The notes beneath the pieces were generated by a model that saw only the letters and a program-made list of their open reading frames with translations, had not been told where the DNA came from and searched no databases. A stretch of DNA of 64,000 nt from Microstegium vimineum (lineage: Eukaryota > Streptophyta > Magnoliopsida > Poales > Poaceae): assembly GCA_022036555.1 (NCBI GenBank), contig CM039122.1, positions 51,605,072 through 51,669,071 of the forward strand. The letters run 5' to 3'. This document shows positions 11,901-25,000 of this stretch, piece by piece. Each line of letters starts with the position of its first letter. The first letter of the stretch is position 1. A program made the translations under genes and the position numbers.

Positions 11901-14900
11901 CCGATATTTGTTCGGTAATGCTACGGTGCAAACTGATTTGTAAGCATAAAAACTCATTTTGTGTTTATCCAAGTGCACCTTTATCAATAGTTATAATGTA
12001 GCCTTATTGTGCAAATATTGTCTCTTCTAAAGAACTTTTTTGAACTCTTGGGGATTAAGGAATTAATTGATTAACAGCACATGTAGATGAATAACCTACT
12101 GATTCTGCCTGTGCAGATTAAAAAGGCGCTTTCTAATGGCCATTATGAGTTGAAGGAGCACACAATTGACGCTCTTGAAGGAGAAGGGGAACAAAGCACT
12201 ATGCTTGACAAGAAACCACACCCTATATACCCATCAAAAGCGGGATTAAACCTGGTCTGCTGGGCCTTTCTATCTCTAGGTCGGTGCATGATGTCTCATG
12301 TCTGTCTTTTGTCTAGTTACTTTAAGACTACCATCAAGGACACCATGAAACCGTTGGTTCCACATCTGCAAATATGCCTAACCTAAAAGTTCAATTTGGC
12401 TGAAATGAAAAAAAGGGAAATGATGAGGTGGTTGTTAGAATGATGGTAGTGTCTCGATAAATTAGTTCCTAATTAGATTTCCAAGTAACAAATCCAGTTT
12501 ACCCCTCAACTTTTGCCCAAGCTTAGGACAAAATGCCCCTCATATATGCAGGTGAATAATTTACACTATGTCTGCATTTTAAGGGATGACTGCAGACCGT
12601 TAGACTCTTACCTTATTTGTATTGCATTCATATACACGTTATTATGTTCCATTCAAGTTATGAAAGACATTGCAATTTGTGCACAGGGCCTTGAAGATAT
12701 TGAACCCGGATGTTGATCCTCTGCTCCTGATCTTCTTGTTGAATTCAACTTGCTTAATCTCTTCGATGTAAGCAGTGCCTTGAAATTTATTTCACTCTAT
12801 AATTATTCTTCTTGCACGAATGATAGTAGGAACCTTTCGTTATTGAACTATATATAGTACAAACATAGATACGAATGTTTGCTCTGCATTACCTTTGGAT
12901 TTCTCTGTGAACTACTCTGTGTGCTGATCTTTTTAACTGACTGACCATACTAGGTATGTTCAGCAACGCTATTTAACTAATACAAGATGTGCGCCCTTCT
13001 TTTTAATCTCTAGTCCTTTTATCATTTGGTAAAATTTTGTTGTCCCTTGTGGTGTTTCATCTCTAGCCTACCCTGTTTGCTTGGGACTGAAGGGTTTTGC
13101 CGCTGCTGTAGTAAATTGCCTATAAGAATCACCTGCTGAATTCCATGCAATAACTGATACAGCTGTATAAATAAACTGATGCCAGAATTCCTGCAGTTTA
13201 ACTATTTTTATTGGCAAACATCTAATTTGTGAATTTATTAATTGGACGTGAAAAAAATATGAGGATAGTTGTCCTGGAGTTTTATTATACTTGCTCTGTA
13301 TGTTTGAAGTTGAACTTAGTAACTTTCACATTGTAATTTCAATTGCTATAAAATCAACATAACTTTTGTACACGAAAAAAATCATATAAATTTGACTAAC
13401 TGTTGCTGTTGGTCAAAACTCGCACAGTTTGACCTTTCAAATCAAAATTCTTCCTACATTGATGGATGAAGGGAGTATATCCAAAAGAGGTTGATCCTTT
13501 CCTGTGGACTGTGTAAATGCCAAACTGACACCTGTTTTAGAGCAGTTAAAAGGCATTTCATTTTTCTGTGTCGGGGCAGATTGCCACGTAAATGTGTCCT
13601 TGCACTGTTTGTGCTGCTCGAGTGCTCGTTCGTGCCATGCCTGGCCAAGCTGTTATAGAGGGGACTAAGTGATGGCGCAAGGTGAGACTTGGTACATGAT
13701 CTTGTCGGAGATATCGGATGATGGGAGGATGTCAGGGCGTTTGGCTGTTGTTCACCATGGGAAGCCGGAGCTGCCTTTTGCTACCTGTAATCAACTCGGC
13801 AACGAGGACGCGCGGGTGGGGTCATTGGTTTGTTTTTACCTCTATGTGTTAGTCGTCAGGACTATGGTTGTTCTGGTGTTGTGGATATTTTCTGTTTTTT
13901 ATTGGGCCTATGTAAGGTTTTCAGACCTGGTTTCCTTATAAACCAGGCCAATTCTATTCTTCTTAATTGAAAGGCAGAGCTCCTGCCATTACATTAAAAA
14001 AAAAAAGGCATTGCATTTTTCTGACTCGTTGGAGTACTGTATGTCTTGGTTGTTTCTGATTTTCTAAATAATGTATTTCATAACATTTTTGTTAATCTTA
14101 GGCCTACTGGGAATTCACAAACTAAGGATCGATCTGAAGCTGATTTAGCTCGAAGAAGGCTTATATTTGATGATTTCTTTTACCTACAGGTATCATTGTT
14201 GCTTTCAGTTTCAGTTTCAGCACGTTTGCTTGTTGAAATCTGTGCAAGAGCTCATTGTATATGTGTAGAAATTTCAGCTGTATTATGTGGCTTGTTAGTC
14301 TGCAACTTGCTTGGCATGCTTGGTTTTAATTATGTTGACTTGATAAATAATGGATATTGCCATGTTACATTTCTTTGAGTCTAATAATTGTTCTTAATCA
14401 TCTTTGGTTATTTAACGGTTCAATAAACATGCACATTGTTTTCAAATCTTTAATCGACCTAGTCGCCATGGCACGGTGGCACTGATAAGCTTGACTACTG
14501 CATTAATCATGATTACTGGACACTTGATAACCTTGAACATGTGCCACTTGCAATAACATTGGTTGTTATTTCAGTTGGGAAGACTATTTCAATGCTTGAA
14601 GCAGTTGGTACGCGGGTTGAGAAAGAGGAGTTGTTATTATAAGTGTAAAAATCATGAGCTAAATACTGTTGGTGTAGATGATTGGTCTCCTCTTACAAAG
14701 AAATTGTTGAGGGGCTCTTTTTATTCGCTTACTCAAGTCAATTGAGTGCTGTTAAAGAGATTATATGGGATCTCAGGAGACCAGTTCCCATGAACAGACT
14801 TTGCAGGTAACTATTATTTGCACCTTTCTTAGTTTATTATCAAATGTTTCAGCATTTCATCTTGTTTCTAGACTTGGTTCATCAGTGTAGATGTTTAGTG

Positions 14901-16070
14901 GACTCTAATTAATTGTGATCATATTGCTTGCAATTTGTTGTACATTTCTTGTTTCAATCATGTTTGTTTTAAAGGTTTTCTTTGGAGTTGTTTGAAGTAC
15001 TTTCTAATATGCATCCCACCTCATTTATAATTCTTAAAACAGTAAGTGTGATAATCCTATATCTTTCTCTTGAAAATTCAAATCTGTTATCCCTCTATTT
15101 TCTTATTTGGTCTTCTAGGAGTTAAAGTTTGTTCTCTATTAGTTGATGCTATGGTAATTCAATGAGAGACTTGACTACGTTTCTATTGAGTTGCATGGAC
15201 CGACCAGTTCAACCCAAAACTTGAGTTGATGGGGAGAGGTGGGGAATTCACTTATATTCCAAGTTTCAACATCCCCTCACATCGAGGCTCCTTAGGCCTC
15301 AGACGTGGAATAGGAGGCGAGCAGTGATTATTTTATTTAACTGCGCTAACCAGGATTTGAACTCGAGAGTCGAGACCTTTGGTTTATACCATATATTGAG
15401 TTGCATGCACCGATCAGTTCAACACAAAAGTTAAGTTGATGGGGAGGGTGGGCAATTAACTTATATTCCAACACTTTTCAAAGACTTAAGTTGCTGCTAC
15501 CCCATTTATGCTCACGTTTTACAGAATGCAGTTTTCTCCCCAATAGGTGGTGGGAACAAATGAATTTAGAAACTACCAGGAAATACACCTTTAGTGTGGT
15601 GAAATCATTTCCTTTTTTTTTAATAAAGTTTGGGGAAACATTACAAAAGCCTGCATCTGTTTTTGGGTTTGGGTTTCTCGAACCCATTTAGTTTGCCCGA
15701 AAACAGGTGACAAATTTATTGTGGTTGAGGAAAAAAGGATTAAAAGTGGCAAGAAAGACAACTTTGTGAGGTGGTTACCCTGTGTTTTTTCTTTATAATA
15801 AAGATTGGGGAAGCATAAAAATGTTTTTCATCTGTTTTTAATTTTGATTGTTACTAGAAAAAAATACTGTGTTTGCCAGCTGAGGATCTATTTTAATTTG
15901 GCATACACTATTTGCAAATGTGTTACTCATATTTATTGTGGCTTATGTGAAATTTGTAATACAAAATTTGTTATAAAGGTTACAAATATTTTCATTTGTC
16001 GATGACAGGGGGATGTTGGCTGTGGGGAAAGCCATTGTTGCTTTGGGGGGTTTATGGGGGTTTGGGTTAA
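8906..16070 (+). CDS. RECG: RECG-type organellar DNA helicase, frameshifted as read
   Basis: Ten exons with GT-AG borders: 8906-8994, 9121-9238, 9781-10278, 10365-10476, 11567-11798, 12117-12279, 12687-12767, 14102-14189, 14575-14806 and about 16009-16070. The product begins with a basic Ser/Arg-rich leader, likely an organelle transit peptide. Family signatures include KFPCIKIGDASPVELY, VRKLLQHFP, YADLQNPQG, STLGFLEVVV, HLHLKKFFSGTRF, DLARRRLIFDDFFYLQ, PVPMN and the start of Walker A (GDVGCG) in exon 10. RECG is a monomeric fork-reversal helicase that suppresses recombination at short repeats in plant mitochondria and plastids. About fifteen one-base deletions break the frame while every splice site and most codons survive, and nearly all lie in short homopolymers. 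I favour sequence error over a pseudogene. Later helicase exons should lie in the unreadable stretch beyond 16 kb. Confidence 0.83.
10875..11150. mobile_element. MITE with ~40-bp terminal inverted repeats
   Basis: The left end (10875-10914) starts AAAGAGTTAAATGCATGAG and the right end (11111-11150) is its near-perfect inverse, ending ATGCATTTAACTCTTT. The 276-bp element contains no open frame. It sits in intron 4 of the RECG-like gene. No clear target duplication can be seen, so the superfamily is left open. Confidence 0.8.
13230..13478. mobile_element. Probable Stowaway-like MITE remnant
   Basis: The right end reads GGATGAAGGGAGTA (13465-13478), a Stowaway-type terminus with a TA target. 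The interior has the usual A+T-rich, TTTGAC-containing sequence, but the left terminus is degraded, so the left boundary is a guess. It lies in intron 7 of the RECG-like gene. Confidence 0.45.
13552..14023 (+). mobile_element. Short LINE-type retroinsertion with 17-bp target duplication
   Basis: A 438-bp insert (13569-14006) ends in an 11-base A-run and is flanked by GGCATTTCATTTTTCTG (13552-13568) and GGCATTGCATTTTTCTG (14007-14023), a 17-bp duplication with one mismatch. That is the signature of target-primed reverse transcription. The insert resembles a 5'-truncated LINE 3' end: the tail of an open frame (MAQGETWYMILSEISDDGR) followed by a UTR. It occupies intron 7 of the RECG-like gene in the sense orientation. 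Confidence 0.82.
15187..15470. repeat. Direct repeat pair, ~76 bp, spaced by 133 bp
   Basis: 15187-15262 and 15396-15470 both start TTGAGTTGCATG and end ACTTATATTCCA or a close variant, with about 85 percent identity by eye. The spacer contains AGGATTTGAACTCGAGAGTCGAGACC, recalling a tRNA-like B box with its TTTGAACTC core. It lies in intron 9 of the RECG-like gene. Confidence 0.6.
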
Positions 16071-19000
16071 AATTGGGTTTCAGGTTCTACATGGGCTTAA
16101 ATTGTGTTGCCTTTTTTTATTCCCCCCAAAAGGGGGGTTGTCAGTGCAATCCAGTTGGGGGTTTATTTTTAAAAAGTTGTTTACGAAAAACAGAAGATTG
16201 AGAAAACAAACAGTATTGTCCCGGGCACTTTCTTCGTTTAGTATTTCCCCTTTTAAAATTTCCCCTTTTTCTAGGCTGTTTTCCCGGGTTTCCCAAACCC
16301 GAGGTGTTGCTGTCCGGGATTATAAAAACCTAATTCTTGTAGAGATTTTGGAGGAGACGAGAAACCAAAAAATGCCTTGCTAATGGTTCAACTTCCCAAG
16401 GGAGTAAGGATAATTCGAAATGAAAGGGTTCTCCCTAGTTCTTTCCTCCTCTCAAGTTCCATATCCCTTTATTAATATCTTTGTTTTATTTTTTCTTCCG
16501 GGTCTGAAAAGGGAGGAAGCCATGGTCATTGGAAACACAGCTTAATGTGAAAAAAACTGATTTTTCGTTTTAGTATCTGGGTTTAGATAAAAGCGGGTTT
16601 TTTGGGTTTTTGGTAAGAGGGGTTTTTTAAAATGTAAGGTATTGTGAGATATGTTGTTACATTGTGTTTAACTATGCTTTTTCTTCTGTGTGCTTTTTTT
16701 TTAAAGTACTGGCAAAAAAAACTGAAATTTTGCTGGTGGGCTTAGGTTTAAGTTTTCTTGGTTAAGGATATGATTCCAGGATTCTCATATTGTTTCTTAT
16801 ACCTTATTTGATGGACATGTTTGATCTGGGACTTGTGGACATACTTTTATTAGCCCCCATAATTTGTAATAGCAAACTTGTCTGGTGATTAGCTACAAGT
16901 TGATTGATGCCTTTCTGTTTTATTTTAAACCCGACAACTTTTAAAATTTTTTTTAAGCCAAAATTTACATTTTTTTACAGTTTTTCTTTTTTTCCTCAAA
17001 GTTGGTGTTGAAAGTAAGTTCGATGGACTTCGATTGTGAAACATTTAGGGTTTCCCCTGTTTTGTTTTTTCACTACCCCATTCCAAAAACTTGGCATTTG
17101 TTTTTTTGGTGTTTGTCTCTTACTCGGTTTTGCTGTGCAGATAGTTGGGTTTTCCAAAAAACCGTTAGGGAGTCAGGGGGGGTACCACCCCAAAAAAAAA
17201 AAAAAAAGCTGACTAGTTTGACTATAAAAATTTATCTTAAAAAAAAAATTTTCCCGTAGCACATTCTGCTTCTTGGTGCCAGGGTTTGCTACTTAAAAAG
17301 GGTTTTAAAAAAAAGATTTAGGAGTTTTTATGCAAACATTGGTTTATGCATCTTTTTAAAAATTTATTTCACAGGTTTTAAAAGTTTTTCACAGCCCGAC
17401 TTTATGTTTCTTATAGATTAGGCCCCCGCCCCCCGGAAGGCAACCTTTTGAAAACTTGCTCTTGAAAGGGAAAAGTTTTTGGGTTTGAAATGTCTTCCGG
17501 TTTTGACATGGTTTTGCCTTTTGTTTTTTTTTGGACCCCCAAAAAAATTTTTTTTTTGGGGTTTTTTTTGTGTTGTAAAAGGTGAGTCTTTTTTTCTTTT
17601 GTTTCCCCTTTCAATCTTATGTGATCCACGATTGAGGGATGGGAATGATAGGGGGGGCAAGGTCTCCCCTTTTGTACCCCATATGATGAGTTTCCCAGCG
17701 TTCCACAACCCCCGGGTGCAAGGTAAAATTTTAAATTTCCAAAAAAAAAAAATTGAAGGCTTCCCGGGGGGTATTCCGGCCGCATGGGAGAAAGGAAGGA
17801 AGAAACTCTTGCAGTTTTAGAAGCGGGAAAACCCCCTTTTCCTCTCGACCAGGTGATTGGGGGGTGATGGTTTCCCGTTTCTTCCATGTGTTGTCTGGGA
17901 AAGGGCCCGGGGTTTGGAATCGCTCAACTGCTCAGCGCGAGGGAGAGTAGGCCGCGGTTTAAAGGAAATCGATGCATTTTCCTGGCTTCCATTCAGCACT
18001 CTGCCCCAAAGGGTTTAAGGTGCTAAAAAAACTTTGATGGGTTTTACCGGGGTTACGCAGACCTGTGCTCCGGGGGCCCCGGGGAAACTATGGGCCCCAA
18101 AAAGCAATCTGGTATTCCCTTCCCCGGGAAATTTTCCCAAAAGCAGATTGGGGGATTTGGGGGCGGGGGGTTTTTTCAAGAGGCCCACTTCCCCCTTGGG
18201 AAAATTCTTCCTTGAATTTTTAAAAAAATTTTTCAAAAAAATGTTTCCATTTTATTGAGGACTGTTTTTTTAACTTTTTGGGTTATCAACGCAGAAAGTG
18301 GTGGTTTCAAAACAACGCCCTTGCTTGTATCACGGCTGAAGGTGGGCTCGCATGAGGCACCCTTTGGATTTTGGGATTGCCTGTCAAAAATTTTGGTAGT
18401 CAGAAGGGTCTCCTGAGGAAAAAATGAAGGGGAAAATTTTGCCAAGTATTATGGGGGAGCTTTCAAAAAGGTAAAAGCTTTAGGGGGGGAGAGAGAAGAG
18501 GTGGGCTGTAAGTTTACAGCCGGCTTGAGCACAGAAACCAAAAAAAATTCTATGAGATGGGCTATGAGTATGTATTAATAAAAATAAAGGGGTGCACTAT
18601 TGTAGAGTGATTTAAAAAAAGGCGGGAAGAAACCTTACAGCTAATACTTGTTCAAGGCAGTTTTTGTTTGCATTGTGATGTAAAAAAAAACAACATGCTC
18701 GTAGGTCGTAGCCTAGGCCCAATTTTTGGGATTCCCCTCTGGCGGCGGGGGGGTAATGGTTAAAAATATTGCTAATGACAAAATGTTTTTTTTTTCCCGA
18801 AAAGTATCCCGATGCTTTCCTGGGGGTTTTTTCGGTTTTTTCCAAACCGGGGTTTTAGGGTTTGAAGATTTTCCGAACAAGGCCGACCCCGTGGAAAAAG
18901 TGCAAATTTTTTTCCTTTAAAACCCCGTACAGATCGTTGACGTCTCCTGGTTTTGGGCAAAAATACGATTCATATTCCCTTCCCCGAATTGTTGTTGTTT

Positions 19001-22000
19001 TTAAAGGGGCCCCCTTTAAAATTTAACCATAACTTACATCTTTTAATTTTTTAAAACTGGACAAAATCTTAAAAACCTTTTATAAGTTTTTATAGGTGGC
19101 CTTGTTCACGTGGAGCGCTCTTTCTTTATGCAAAAAAAAAATACTTTTTCATTGAACCCTAGGAAAGCAAACTTTTTTTAAAAAAAATTGTTTTGGGTCT
19201 AATTTTTAAAAAATTTTTTGGGGGGTTGATAATTTTTTTTTTTAAAAGTTATTTCAGAGGCTCAAACATGGTTCCAGTTTTAAAAAATTTTTTTTTTTTA
19301 TCAAAGAGGACTATTTTAAACATGGTCTATTAAAATTTTTTTAAAAGCCAAAAAACTTAATATTTTTTTTTTTTTTTTAATTTTTTTTTTTAAACGATGA
19401 TTTTTATGGGGCTACAAAAAAGTTTTTACTACCTCTCAATATATTCTCATCTTTGTAGCTGGCTATATTCTTGTGACCCCTTTTTTGGGGTTTTTAAATT
19501 TCCCCGTTTTAAATTCTCAGTTTTTTTTTTTTTAAAAATTTTTGGGGGAAAAGGGATACTAGCTTTGGGACTGTTACGGGGGTTTTGGTTTCAGTTGTTC
19601 AAAATTTTTTTATAGTTCACAAGGTTTATTGGGTTTTTTTTTGGACATAATTTTTCATTTGATAACTTTTTTTTTTTATTTTTAAAATGTTTTGATTTTA
19701 AACCCCTGATCTTTTCCAAAGTTGTGGTTTATAACTTTTTTTTTTGGATTTTTTTTTTTTTAGATTTGGGGGTTGTTTTTTTTTTAAGTTATCTGGTTAT
19801 AAAATTCGTTTTTAAAATTTAAAAAATGATTTGTATGGAACATGCTCTATACTAAATTTTTTTTTTGGGTGGATCGTGAGATTTAAAATTGGGTAAAAAG
19901 GTTTTTTTTAATATTTTTTTGACCCAAAATTTATTAAAAAAAGGGGGCCCCCCAAAAAACCCCGAAAAACATGTGGGGGAGTATATAAAAAACCCAAAAA
20001 AGGGCTTTTTCCTCTTTGGAAGTGTTTTTTTTCTAGTGTTTTTTTTTAAAAAAAAATGATTTTCTTTTTATATTTTCCCTTTATGCAATTTTGCATTCAA
20101 TATAAACGGTGAATTTTTTTTCCCCAATAATCAAACTTTTCTTATAAAAATTAAATTTAAAAAAAAATAGCAAGGGAAAGTATTTTTTTAAAGACCCCCC
20201 CCAATAAAATAGTGACTTCTTGTAAACGAAAAAAAATACTTTGGATCCAACTTTTTTTAAATTTTATAAATTTCTAAAAAAAAAATATGACGATGAAATT
20301 TAAATTTTAAGACCACACCCAATAAAGGCTTCGTTTGGTTTTTTGAGTTTCTGGCTCCCCCCCCTAATAATGTAAATAAAATTTTTAAACTGTTTCAAAA
20401 ATTTTTTTTTTTCCCCCCCCCCTTTTATAGAGTCGTGAAACCAAAATTTTTTTTTTTTTTGTTTCATCGTTTTTGTGAGAAAAAAAGAAAAAAGGGAAAA
20501 AAAAAAAATAATGAAAAAAGTGTTAAACCCAGTGTTTACATCGGAAGGAGCAGAAGCTGGGAAATTCATAGCAAAGGGCTTTAAAAAAGTAAATTTTTTT
20601 TGAGACGGGGGAAGTGTGTTAATTTCAGGGTTTTGCTACAGCGTCCCCCTTTTTTGGGTCCGGTGGTGGGTTGTCAGTGACTTCGAGGGCGTACTGAAAA
20701 GTTGGCGGTTTCCGCGTTGTAAAACCCCCCCCTCGCCCCGTCCAAAAAAAACCCCCCTCGCCGTGAAGCGCCCGTGGATACTTTTCCCGTGGCCTGTTTC
20801 CCTTTTGGGGGGATGATAATTCGCGGGCCCGGGCCTGCTTCCCTTCAGTTCGGTAAAAAATTTGTACTAGGCCCCTACTAACTCTTTAATTTTAAAAAAA
20901 ATTCCCCCTTAGCAGTATTATCGGGGTGACTGTGGGGGGCAAAATTTTAGTACATTAAAACTGAAAAAAAAAAGGGGCCCCCCGCCAAAATCTTAAAATT
21001 TTTAATAACGAAAAAAGCAATGAAAATTCCAGAATCAAAAAATTTGCGTGGCACGCCCTCTGCACCCCCTTCCCGGGCCTCGAGATCGTTCTCCCCCCCC
21101 CCTCCTTGTCCCCTTCCCGCGTGCTCCTGCAAACCACTCCCCCCCCGATTCCGAACCCCAACCCCCCCAATGCCCCCGCATTTGGGGCGGGCCCTAGCCC
21201 CCCGCCATGTCGCAGCCCCGGGTTTGGGGGGGGCCCCCCGCCGTCCTCGTCGGGGGGCCCGGGCCCTCGCCGTCCCGCCGGCGACCGCCCCCGGGGGCGA
21301 GCGTCGACCCCGGTCGAAGGTCAAAGGGGGCGGCTGTTTCATCTTGCCCCGGGCCGGGGGTCCCAACGCTGTTGCCCTCAACCCAGATGTCCCAAACGCA
21401 AGTCCCCCCGGGGGTCGCCCCTTTGCCCACGGCAAAAACCCCTGGGGAGGAGGCCGCGGGCATCACGGCGCGGCAACCCCCCCCAAGGTGTTCGCCCGGC
21501 GCGGGGTTTGGCCAAGCCCCCTTTCCTACGTGCAGTCCGTCACGAAGTGCTCTTTTCCCCCCTAAAACCTCGTCCCCGACGCGCGCGGCGCCGCCCCCGG
21601 GCCGCGCCCATGAGGGAGGTATACTCCCCCGAGGGATCGTCGCCATGGTGCCCACTACGCCGCGGGGCTCGCCGAGCGCCCTGTTGGGGCGCCCCCCGGG
21701 GGGGTGCGGTGTTGCCGTGCCCCCCTACTTTGGGGGGCCGAGGCCCCGGGGGGTTTAGCAGGCTGCGCAGCTGGGGGGGGTCAACGTTTCTTTTCTTATC
21801 AACGAGCACGGGGTGGAAACCGCGCTTTGTACGGGATTTCAAGGACTTCTCCAAGCCTCGCGGCATGCTTTTTTTCGACTTGGGGGGCTGGTAGAAACCC
21901 ACCTGCATTGGTAATTTTTTTCCCCCGGGAAAACCCCCCAAGGGGGACGGAAAGACTGTTCCGTTTAAACCCGTTCCAGGTGAAAATTTCCCCTTTGATT

Positions 22001-25000
22001 TTGGTAGTTTTTTATTGAGCCCCTTTTTTTGTCTCTCAGATGTCTTTTGGGGGGAAACTTTTTGGGGAAAAAAATTTTCGGGGGGTCGTGGGTTGATAGA
22101 TCTGTGAAAATTGCTTTTCTTTTTTTTAGCTGTGCTGGGGAAACACTAATTTTTTGCAGGGTTAAAAGGGAAAAAAGTGGGGAAAAACTTTTGGGGCGTT
22201 GAAATGGAAAGGTCGGTCAAAAATTTTGCTGATCAATTTAAAAAGCAAACTTTTGGGGGAAAAAGGGGGTATCGTCGTCTCCCCCGCAAAGGTAAGTTTA
22301 AAAAGCAAACGCCCCCCCAAAAAAATTTTAGTCAAACACGCAGCTCCAATTTTAGTAGAATCCTGTTAAAGATGTTTATTTCAGGTGCATCTTTTACTTA
22401 TCTTTTATACTGTAAATGCATAACCCATTTGGGAAGAAATTTTGGATTTCGCATAACTATTTTGGGGGAAAAAATATGAATGACCCAACATTTTCAAATT
22501 TGCTGTAAAAATAATTTTTTAGTTAAAAAATTTTTCTGAAAAAAAAATTTTTTTACACTATTAATTAAAGGTTTGGGGGGGAAACAGACCCCCCCATGTA
22601 GGGTCTGTGGTAGAGTGGGTTTTTTTTTTTTTTTTTTTTTTTTTTGGGAAAATAGCAGGAGGTGTGTATTTTGCATTAAGGAGAATCAAGATAATTTCAA
22701 CACCCCAAAAACAACTTTTTTAAAAACTTTTTCCAAAAAAGTGCGTCTTATGGCTAGAAATTTTTTATGCAGGTGGGTTTTTGCAACAGAGAGAAAAGGT
22801 ATTTCCCTTTTAATTCTGTTAGGTATGGTTTTGAAATTAATATTGGGTTTTTGTCTTTTTAGCATTTTTCTGAACTGTTTTGGGTTATAGAAAAAAAAAA
22901 AACTGTATTAAAAGGGTAATGTGGAGGGTGTTTCTTTTTGGTTTTTTCCCCTTTATTTAACCCCAAAGTTTTTTTTTGTTTAGATTTTTTTAAATTTTTT
23001 GCATTTGCACTAATTTTTTTTTTTTTGATCTTAAAAGGTTGTAAACGTTTTGGTCACAGTTGAGTTTTGCTTAACGTTTAGAGTTTTTTTTTTTTTTTTT
23101 GCAAATTTAATATCCATCATTCCTAATTTTTACCTTTTTAAAAGGGGTGGATCAAACTTTTTACATTTTTTACTCATAATAAAATATTTTCCTGCTACAG
23201 GTAAAAGCAGGAATTTCTGGGCGGCCGGGGTAAAACTTGATGTGATGAAGCAATTGTTCTGGAGTTCACTTCTGTGCTAACCGGTGATGGGGGTTTAAAT
23301 TAAGTAAGTGGGGGGATTTGGGGGTTACTTTGCTTTGATATTGAGTAGTGGTCCGGGTTTGTCAAAAGGTGAAAAAAATTATCAAATTTTGGTGCCCAAG
23401 AATGAAGAAAAACCAAAAAGGTTGTAAACCCTTTCCCCCTTTTCTTCAATTTTTGGGGGAATCTTCATCTTGGATTGGAAAGGGTACATTAAAAAAGTTG
23501 TACCCCTTTGTTATCTAAGTGTTTAGGTCCTCAACTCCCCGACTTTGATGTCTTTCAATTGACAAAGTTTGAAGCTCAGGTTTTTCCCAAAAATTTGCAG
23601 AGTATTCCCCATCGGTGACAAAAGCCAGTGGGGAAAATAAATGGTCATCTTTTTGTTTTTTAACTTCAAAATCTTATCTTTTAAAAAATAAGATTTTAAA
23701 ATTCTTAATGTAATTGTCCTTTTTTAAATTTGTTTTGCCATGTGATAGATCATTAAAAAATTAAAAATTAAAAACTCAATCTTGTAATGAGTTAATTGTT
23801 ATTGATCATGTAATTTTTTTGCTATTCAGTTTATTTGTCCCCCGATGCTTAATTTTATTGCATAAAAAAAATATGTTTTTTAAAACCCGGATGAAAAACC
23901 CTAATTTTCTGCACCTCAAAACAAATCTCATTTTTCTTTTTAGTAGAAGTGGAATTATTGCCTTTTATAGAGAGAAAACAGTAATTGAGATAATGAAGGG
24001 TTGAAGTTCCCAAAAAAGATATTTATCTAGAGGTAAAAATCACCAATCATATTATCTTCCCAAGTGGAGCAGCTATAGCCCCAAAAGTGTAAGGAAAAAT
24101 TTTTGTTTGGAGGTCTAATTCCCGCACTCCCCTTGATGAGAGTAATGTCAAAAATTTTACCCGGGAAAGGGGCTAAAAAAGCTTTAGGGCATTGAAGGTA
24201 AGCTATAGTTGCTTGGTCTTTGTTTTAAAATTGACACGAAAGTTTAATTTTGAATGTCAATTTTTATGGTTTTGGAAAAAACGATGGGTGGAACAATTTT
24301 TCAAAGGGTTGTATTTGAAGCAAAAAATAGGTTAGAGGCACCCATAAGAAGGTGCTGAAAGGGGAAAAAAGCGAACTTAAGAAAACCCGGTATACATATA
24401 TTTATGAAGGAAAAAGGTATATTTTCTATGCTTTTTTTTTTCATTTGAAAGGGGTTTGGGTTTTTTAACTTTTTTTTGCTTTAATGTAACTATTTTTTTG
24501 TCTCGTACCCCAGAAAAAGGTAACCCCTATTTTTTTTAGTTTGCTAAATTTTTATGTTTGATTTTTTGTGAATTAAAAGTCCCGTAATTTGTTATGTAGT
24601 AAATTAAAATGCAAAAAATTTTTATTGCAATGATTACTTTTATTACAATTTTTTGTTAAATTGACTGCCTGCTTGTGCATTTAATATTAACAGGGGAAGA
24701 AAAGGCGTTTTTCGATGTTCAACGAAAGGAGAGGGAATCCTTTGTGGGAAATTAGTGGGTTTTTTTAAAACTTTTTTTCTTATTTGGGATTAAGTCTTCG
24801 CGAAGTAGTGCGGGGGGAAAGTTGTTTGTTGACAATTTGCGGTGGGATTGGTTATTATGGATGGTGAAGGTAAGAAAGAATTAAAAGAGCGTTTATCAAT
24901 TTAAAGGCCGGTGAAAAATTCTTTTCAGGTAATGGTTTTTTCCCTTTAGTTCTAGGGGGTCGAGAAAAGTTTGTATTGTTTTCCTTCCCTGGGTTTGATG

